Part shown: one piece after another, positions 10,512 to 14,231 of the stretch | Layout of the letters: each line of letters starts with the position of its first letter | Position numbering within the stretch: the first letter of the stretch is position 1 | Assembly: GCA_964537285.1 (NCBI GenBank) | Contig: CAZHZT010000141.1 | Coordinates: forward strand, 1 to 14,231 | DNA: 14,231 nt | Reading direction: 5' to 3' | Source of the DNA: CAZHZT01 sp964537285 | Lineage (GTDB): Bacteria > Bacteroidota > Bacteroidia > Chitinophagales > Saprospiraceae | Position numbers and translations under genes: made by a program | The notes under the pieces: generated by a model | The model's input: the letters and a program-made list of their open reading frames with translations, nothing else | The model's database searches: none | What the model was told of the DNA's origin: nothing

Positions 10512-12359
10512 ATGAGTATAATTGAAAAACTCCAACATAAACTCGTCGAAATTATCCTTGAACTCTTTGGTGCCGAAATCAATAGCTCCGATGTTCAGAT
10601 AAGTCCTACACGTAAGGAATTCGACGGAGACTATACTATCCTTGTCTTTCCTTTTGTTAAATTGGCGCGTAAAAAACCTGAAGTGCTCGCCAATGAATTA
10701 GGAGAAGCATTAAAAAATCAAGTTGAGGAAATTACTGCTTTCAATGTTATCAAGGGCTTCCTCAATCTTGAGTTTTCCGATGGCTACTGGAAAATCTTTC
10801 TTGAAGAAGTCGCTTTGAAAGATGAATTTGGGTATGCCCAGGAAAAGAAGGGAAAGGTAATGGTGGAATTTTCTTCCCCCAATACCAATAAACCGCTTCA
10901 CCTCGGCCATATCCGGAATATTCTGCTTGGATGGTCCTATTCCAAAATTATGGAAGCGGCGGGTAATGAGGTGATCCGGACCCAGATCGTGAACGACCGG
11001 GGAATCGCTATCTGCCGGAGTATGCTGGCCTGGAAGAAATTTGCTGGTGGGGCTACGCCTGGATCCACAGGCATTAAAGGGGATCACTTTGTGGGTAAAT
11101 ATTACGTAGAATTTGCCAAGCGTTTCAGTGCGGAGTATAAAGAATGGCAAACTACCGATGAGGCTAAAGCGGTTTTTAATGAAAAAGCTAAGGAAAACCA
11201 ATCCGAAGAGGCCTTTTTTAAAGATTATAAAAACGATTACTTCAATGAATATAGCCTTCTGGGCAAGGAAGCCAAAGACTTACTCATCAAGTGGGAAAAT
11301 GGAGATGAAGCAGTACGCCAGCTTTGGAGTCAAATGAATTCCTGGGTGTATGAGGGCTTTGAAGAAACGTATAAAAAATTGCAGGTGGAATTTGATAAGC
11401 TCTATTACGAGTCAGAAACTTATCTGCTAGGCAAAGAGTTGATCGAGAAAGGCTTGTCGGAGGATGTATTTCAACAAGATAACAAACGGATCTGGATTGA
11501 TCTCGAAGATGTTAAGCTCAACCGGAAAACCGTGATTAAGAGCGATGGCACTTCTACGTATACTTCTCAGGATATTGGTACGGCACATATCCGTTATAAG
11601 GAGTTTGGCGCCGATAAAATGGTCTATGTCGTGGCCGATGAACAAGATAATCATTTTCAGGTTTTATTCGAGATTCTAAAACGCCTTGATGAGCCTTATG
11701 CGGAAGGCCTGCATCATCTGAGCTACGGTATGGTAGATCTTCCTACGGGCCGGATGAAATCACGGGAAGGGACTGTGGTAGACGCTGATGACCTAATGAA
11801 GGAAGTAACCGAAGCCGCGAGAAGACAGGCTGTTGAACGGGGAGATGTGGATAATTTAGAATCGGAAGTACAAGAAGAGACGTTGCGGAGAATAGGTATG
11901 GCAGCTTTGAAGTTCTTCATCCTCCGGGTAAATCCAAAGAAACGAATGATCTTTAACCCTGAAGAATCTGTTGATCTTCAAGGGCAAACTGGGCCTTATA
12001 TCCAATATTCTTACGTTCGGATCAATGGGGTTGTTAAGCGGGCAGAGCTCGAGAATATCGATTGGAGTTTATCTACTGGATACCAGAAACTAGAGCCTCA
12101 GGAAAAAGATCTGCTGAATATCTTACACGAATATCCTAATGCAGTATTAGCCGCTGCTAAAGAGTACGATCCATCGCATATTGCAGCATTTTGTTACAAT
12201 TTGGCTAAATCGTACCACAAGTTCTGGCACGATTTATCCATTTTTGGTGCAGATACACCGGAAGCAGTGGCTTTTCGCCTTAAGCTGAGCAAAGCTGTAG
12301 GCAACACTATAAAAAAAGGAATGGATTTATTGGGCATCGAGATGCCTGAACGTATGTAG
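10512..12359 (+). CDS. argS: Arginyl-tRNA synthetase
   Basis: A class I synthetase that attaches arginine to tRNA-Arg. From the ATG at 10512 (MSIIEKLQHKLVEIILELFG) it has 615 aa; a TTG 12 codons earlier (10476) is in frame but would start inside the likely promoter and adds unconserved residues. Domains: Arg-tRNA N-terminal (Add-1) domain at about 1-95; catalytic core with FSSPNTNKPLHLGHIRN (HIGH motif at 130-133); the usual degenerate KMSKS loop as GRMKSREG (413-420); QTGPYIQYSYVR, then the DALR anticodon domain to residue 615, ending KKGMDLLGIEMPERM. Length is normal for the family. It is followed 49 bp later by glnS. An upstream boxA-like hairpin at 10392-10418 could be part of its leader or promoter region. 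Confidence 0.96.
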   Translation: MSIIEKLQHKLVEIILELFGAEINSSDVQISPTRKEFDGDYTILVFPFVKLARKKPEVLANELGEALKNQVEEITAFNVIKGFLNLEFSDGYWKIFLEEVALKDEFGYAQEKKGKVMVEFSSPNTNKPLHLGHIRNILLGWSYSKIMEAAGNEVIRTQIVNDRGIAICRSMLAWKKFAGGATPGSTGIKGDHFVGKYYVEFAKRFSAEYKEWQTTDEAKAVFNEKAKENQSEEAFFKDYKNDYFNEYSLLGKEAKDLLIKWENGDEAVRQLWSQMNSWVYEGFEETYKKLQVEFDKLYYESETYLLGKELIEKGLSEDVFQQDNKRIWIDLEDVKLNRKTVIKSDGTSTYTSQDIGTAHIRYKEFGADKMVYVVADEQDNHFQVLFEILKRLDEPYAEGLHHLSYGMVDLPTGRMKSREGTVVDADDLMKEVTEAARRQAVERGDVDNLESEVQEETLRRIGMAALKFFILRVNPKKRMIFNPEESVDLQGQTGPYIQYSYVRINGVVKRAELENIDWSLSTGYQKLEPQEKDLLNILHEYPNAVLAAAKEYDPSHIAAFCYNLAKSYHKFWHDLSIFGADTPEAVAFRLKLSKAVGNTIKKGMDLLGIEMPERM

Positions 12360-12365
12360 TTTCTT

Positions 12366-12393
12366 AATGGAGTAATCTAATGGCTCCTCCATT
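12366..12393 (+). terminator. Small stem in the argS-glnS gap
   Basis: AATGGAG (12366-12372) pairs with CTCCATT (12387-12393) over 7 bp with a 14-base loop, followed by gtaaatatttt. It could be a weak terminator or attenuator between the two synthetase genes; a short T tract follows only after six bases. Confidence 0.3.
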
Positions 12394-12408
12394 GTAAATA
12401 TTTTAATC

Positions 12409-14082
12409 ATGACTGAAGAAAAAAAAGCATCGCTCAATTTTATTGAGCAAATAATTGATGATGATGTGAAGAATGGAGTTCACGATGGGCGCATTCACAC
12501 GCGTTTCCCTCCTGAACCTAATGGATATCTACATATTGGGCATGCAAAAGCCATTTGTGTCAATTTCGGACTAGCGGAAAAATACGGTGGGAAAACCAAC
12601 CTCCGTTTTGATGATACCAATCCGGAAAAAGAAAAAACGGATTATGTGAATGCTATCCGTAAAGACGTTGCATGGCTTGGGTTTGAATGGGAAGAAGAAC
12701 GCTTTACGTCCGATTATTTCGATCAATTATATGAATTTGCAATCAAGTTGATCAAAGATGGTAAGGCCTATATAGATGATTCTACACCGGAAGAAATCGC
12801 GAAAATGAAGGGAACTCCTGTAGAACCCGGAGTGAATAGCCCTTACAGGGATCGCAGTGTAGAGGAAAGCCTCGACTTGTTCGAGCGCATGAAAAACGGG
12901 GAATTTGAAGAGGGGAGTAAGGTGCTTCGCGCCAAAATTGATATGGCCCATCCTAATATGAATATGCGGGATCCTTACTTGTATCGGGTCAAAAAGATGC
13001 CGCATCACCGAACTGGTGACAAATGGAATATATACCCTATGTACGATATGGCGCATGGCCAATCGGACTCGATTGAAGAGATAACGCACTCTCTTTGTTC
13101 CCTGGAGTTCGAAAACCACCGACCTCTGTACGACTGGCTGATTGAACAACTGGAAATCTTTCCTTCCCGGCAAATTGAGTTCTCGCGCCTGAACCTGTCT
13201 TATACCATTATGAGTAAGCGGAAACTGCTTAGATTGGTAGAAGGTGGGCATGTTAGCGGCTGGGATGATCCTCGTATGCCAACCTTATCGGGTATGCGTC
13301 GCAGGGGCTATACTCCAGAGGCGATTCGCAACTTCATTGAAGAAGTTGGATTAACCAAACGGGAAAATGTAATTGATATTTCAAGACTGGAATTTTCTGT
13401 TCGCGAGCATTTAAATAAAATTGCCTCAAGGGTGATGTGTGTGCTTAATCCGCTAAAAGTGGTAATTACCAATTATCCGGAGGGGAAAACGGAAATGCTG
13501 GAGATTGAAAATAATCCGGAAGATCCGGAAGCAGGCAAGCGTGAAGTACCTTTTAGCCGTGAGATCTATATAGAAAGAGAGGATTTTATGGAAGATCCTC
13601 CGAGAAAATATTTTAGAATGGGGCCGGGCAAAAATGTCCGCCTGAAAGGGGCTTATATTCTTCACTGCGAAGATTTTGTGAAAAACGAAGCAGGTGAAGT
13701 CGTAGAGGTATTCTGTACTTACTATCCGGATAGTAAGAGCGGTGAAGATACTTCCGGAATTAAGGCCAAAGGAACTTTGCATTTCGTTTCCATTGACCAT
13801 GCAGTTCCGATAGAAGTGCGGTTATATGATCGTTTGTTCAATGATGAAGCGCCTGGTAGTCACAAAGACAAAGACTTCATGGAGTTCCTTAATCCGGATT
13901 CCCTTGACATTATTAATCCTGCTTATGCAGAGCCTTATTTGAAAAGTGCTAAGGAAGGTGATCGCTTTCAGTTCCTGCGCAAGGGCTATTTCTGTGTTGA
14001 TCCGGATAGCACGGAAGAAAGGATCGTTTTCAATCGAACGGTAGGGTTGAGGGATTCCTGGGCGAAAAAAGCGAAGAAGTAA
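12409..14082 (+). CDS. glnS: Glutaminyl-tRNA synthetase
   Basis: A 557-aa class Ic synthetase that charges tRNA-Gln with glutamine. RFPPEPNGYLHIGHAKAICVNFG (32-54, HIGH at 42-45), NLRFDDTNPEKE (64-75), IMSKRKL (267-273) and PTLSGMRRRGYTPEAIRNF are the GlnRS-specific forms, which separate it from bacterial GluRS. The C-terminal half is the two-barrel anticodon domain, with ENNPEDPEAGKREVPFSREIYIEREDF and GYFCVDPDS in place. Length matches the E. coli enzyme. With its own GlnRS the organism need not make Gln-tRNA only by the Glu-tRNA amidotransferase route. The ATG at 12409 leaves the usual short N-terminal helix. It lies 49 bp after argS on the same strand and is followed by a strong two-hairpin 3' element. 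Confidence 0.96.
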   Translation: MTEEKKASLNFIEQIIDDDVKNGVHDGRIHTRFPPEPNGYLHIGHAKAICVNFGLAEKYGGKTNLRFDDTNPEKEKTDYVNAIRKDVAWLGFEWEEERFTSDYFDQLYEFAIKLIKDGKAYIDDSTPEEIAKMKGTPVEPGVNSPYRDRSVEESLDLFERMKNGEFEEGSKVLRAKIDMAHPNMNMRDPYLYRVKKMPHHRTGDKWNIYPMYDMAHGQSDSIEEITHSLCSLEFENHRPLYDWLIEQLEIFPSRQIEFSRLNLSYTIMSKRKLLRLVEGGHVSGWDDPRMPTLSGMRRRGYTPEAIRNFIEEVGLTKRENVIDISRLEFSVREHLNKIASRVMCVLNPLKVVITNYPEGKTEMLEIENNPEDPEAGKREVPFSREIYIEREDFMEDPPRKYFRMGPGKNVRLKGAYILHCEDFVKNEAGEVVEVFCTYYPDSKSGEDTSGIKAKGTLHFVSIDHAVPIEVRLYDRLFNDEAPGSHKDKDFMEFLNPDSLDIINPAYAEPYLKSAKEGDRFQFLRKGYFCVDPDSTEERIVFNRTVGLRDSWAKKAKK

Positions 14083-14102
14083 AAAAAGCCTATAAGATGT
14101 AT

Positions 14103-14143
14103 AAACATGAGTCATCCCGAATTTTCGAGATGACTCATGTTTT
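14103..14143 (+). terminator. Terminator of glnS
   Basis: An 18-bp stem (14103-14120 with 14125-14142) built on AAACATGAGTCATC / GATGACTCATGTTT, with one C-A mismatch and a 4-base loop, starts 20 bases after the stop and ends in TTTTG. It is the counterpart of the hairpin at 90-125. Confidence 0.75.
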
Positions 14144-14231
14144 GTGAAAATATTTACAAGTAACTGTTAATCATTGGTCTACCTACTTTTTTCTTGATAA
14201 AAAAGTAGCAAAAAATCAAGGCTGTATTCAA
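14103..14231. repeat. Right copy of the two-hairpin dispersed repeat
   Basis: It contains the glnS terminator hairpin, then 40 bases later the perfect stem CTACTTTTTT (14183-14192) / AAAAAAGTAG (14199-14208) with loop CTTGAT. Positions 14183-14229 are the exact reverse complement of 1-47. Order and spacing of the two hairpins match the left copy. Confidence 0.8.

Noticed and set aside
1..14231. Terminal inverted repeats of a large transposon
   Set aside because: No transposase, integrase or target duplication is seen, and the content includes argS, glnS and rsmD, which are core genes. A dispersed 3'-end repeat that broke the assembly explains the ends better.

Overview
The window looks like a chromosomal contig from a marine or aquatic member of the Bacteroidota, probably Saprospiria-like (inference from gene content, no search run). 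Four things point there: a secreted enzyme ending in a type IX secretion sorting domain after a SprB-like repeat, the DUF3822-rsmD gene pair, promoters of the TTG-N20-TAnnTTTG(C) type, and leaders without Shine-Dalgarno sequences. The sequence is moderately AT-rich. No tRNA, rRNA, transposase, integrase, phage gene or CRISPR array was seen.

Layout. Positions 1-125 and 14103-14231 carry the same two-hairpin repeat in inverted orientation, with 47 bp identical at the outer edges. This suggests the contig simply ends where assembly ran into a dispersed repeat. Two minus-strand genes follow (127-1731): a cytoplasmic 154-aa protein of unknown function and a 328-aa protein with YegP/DUF1508-like repeats. 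Their C-terminal ends resemble each other. A 580-bp divergent spacer leads to a small secreted TonB-C-like protein (2321-2671). Positions 2672-3088 hold no convincing gene but contain a dense set of nested inverted repeats built partly on a boxA-like GTTCTTTGACA motif. Next come a glutaredoxin-like gene broken or slipped at an A9 run (3089-3356), a TIGR04283-type glycosyltransferase (3476-4174) and a translationally coupled GreA/B C-terminal-like protein (4178-4444). After a spacer ending in a perfect 25-bp hairpin lies a secreted PQQ-type sugar dehydrogenase (4823-6640). An array of four GC-rich hairpins separates it from a YigZ/IMPACT gene whose proper start codon is missing or non-standard. 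A 413-bp spacer with a long imperfect hairpin and a 14-bp tandem repeat precedes an overlapping three-gene cluster: a pilin-like membrane protein, DUF3822 (PilM-like) and rsmD (7836-9801). Finally come a secreted lipocalin-like protein, argS and glnS.

How it fits together. Translation and RNA functions dominate the right half (rsmD, argS, glnS, yigZ). The left half is mainly accessory and secreted proteins. The most unusual material is non-coding: nearly every spacer longer than 100 bp holds long, often nested inverted repeats, several of them related to one another. The strongest individual leads are the boxA-like inverted-repeat cluster, the A9 frameshift, the two adjacent genes with a shared C-terminal domain, the Gly in the RsmD catalytic motif, and the displaced yigZ start.
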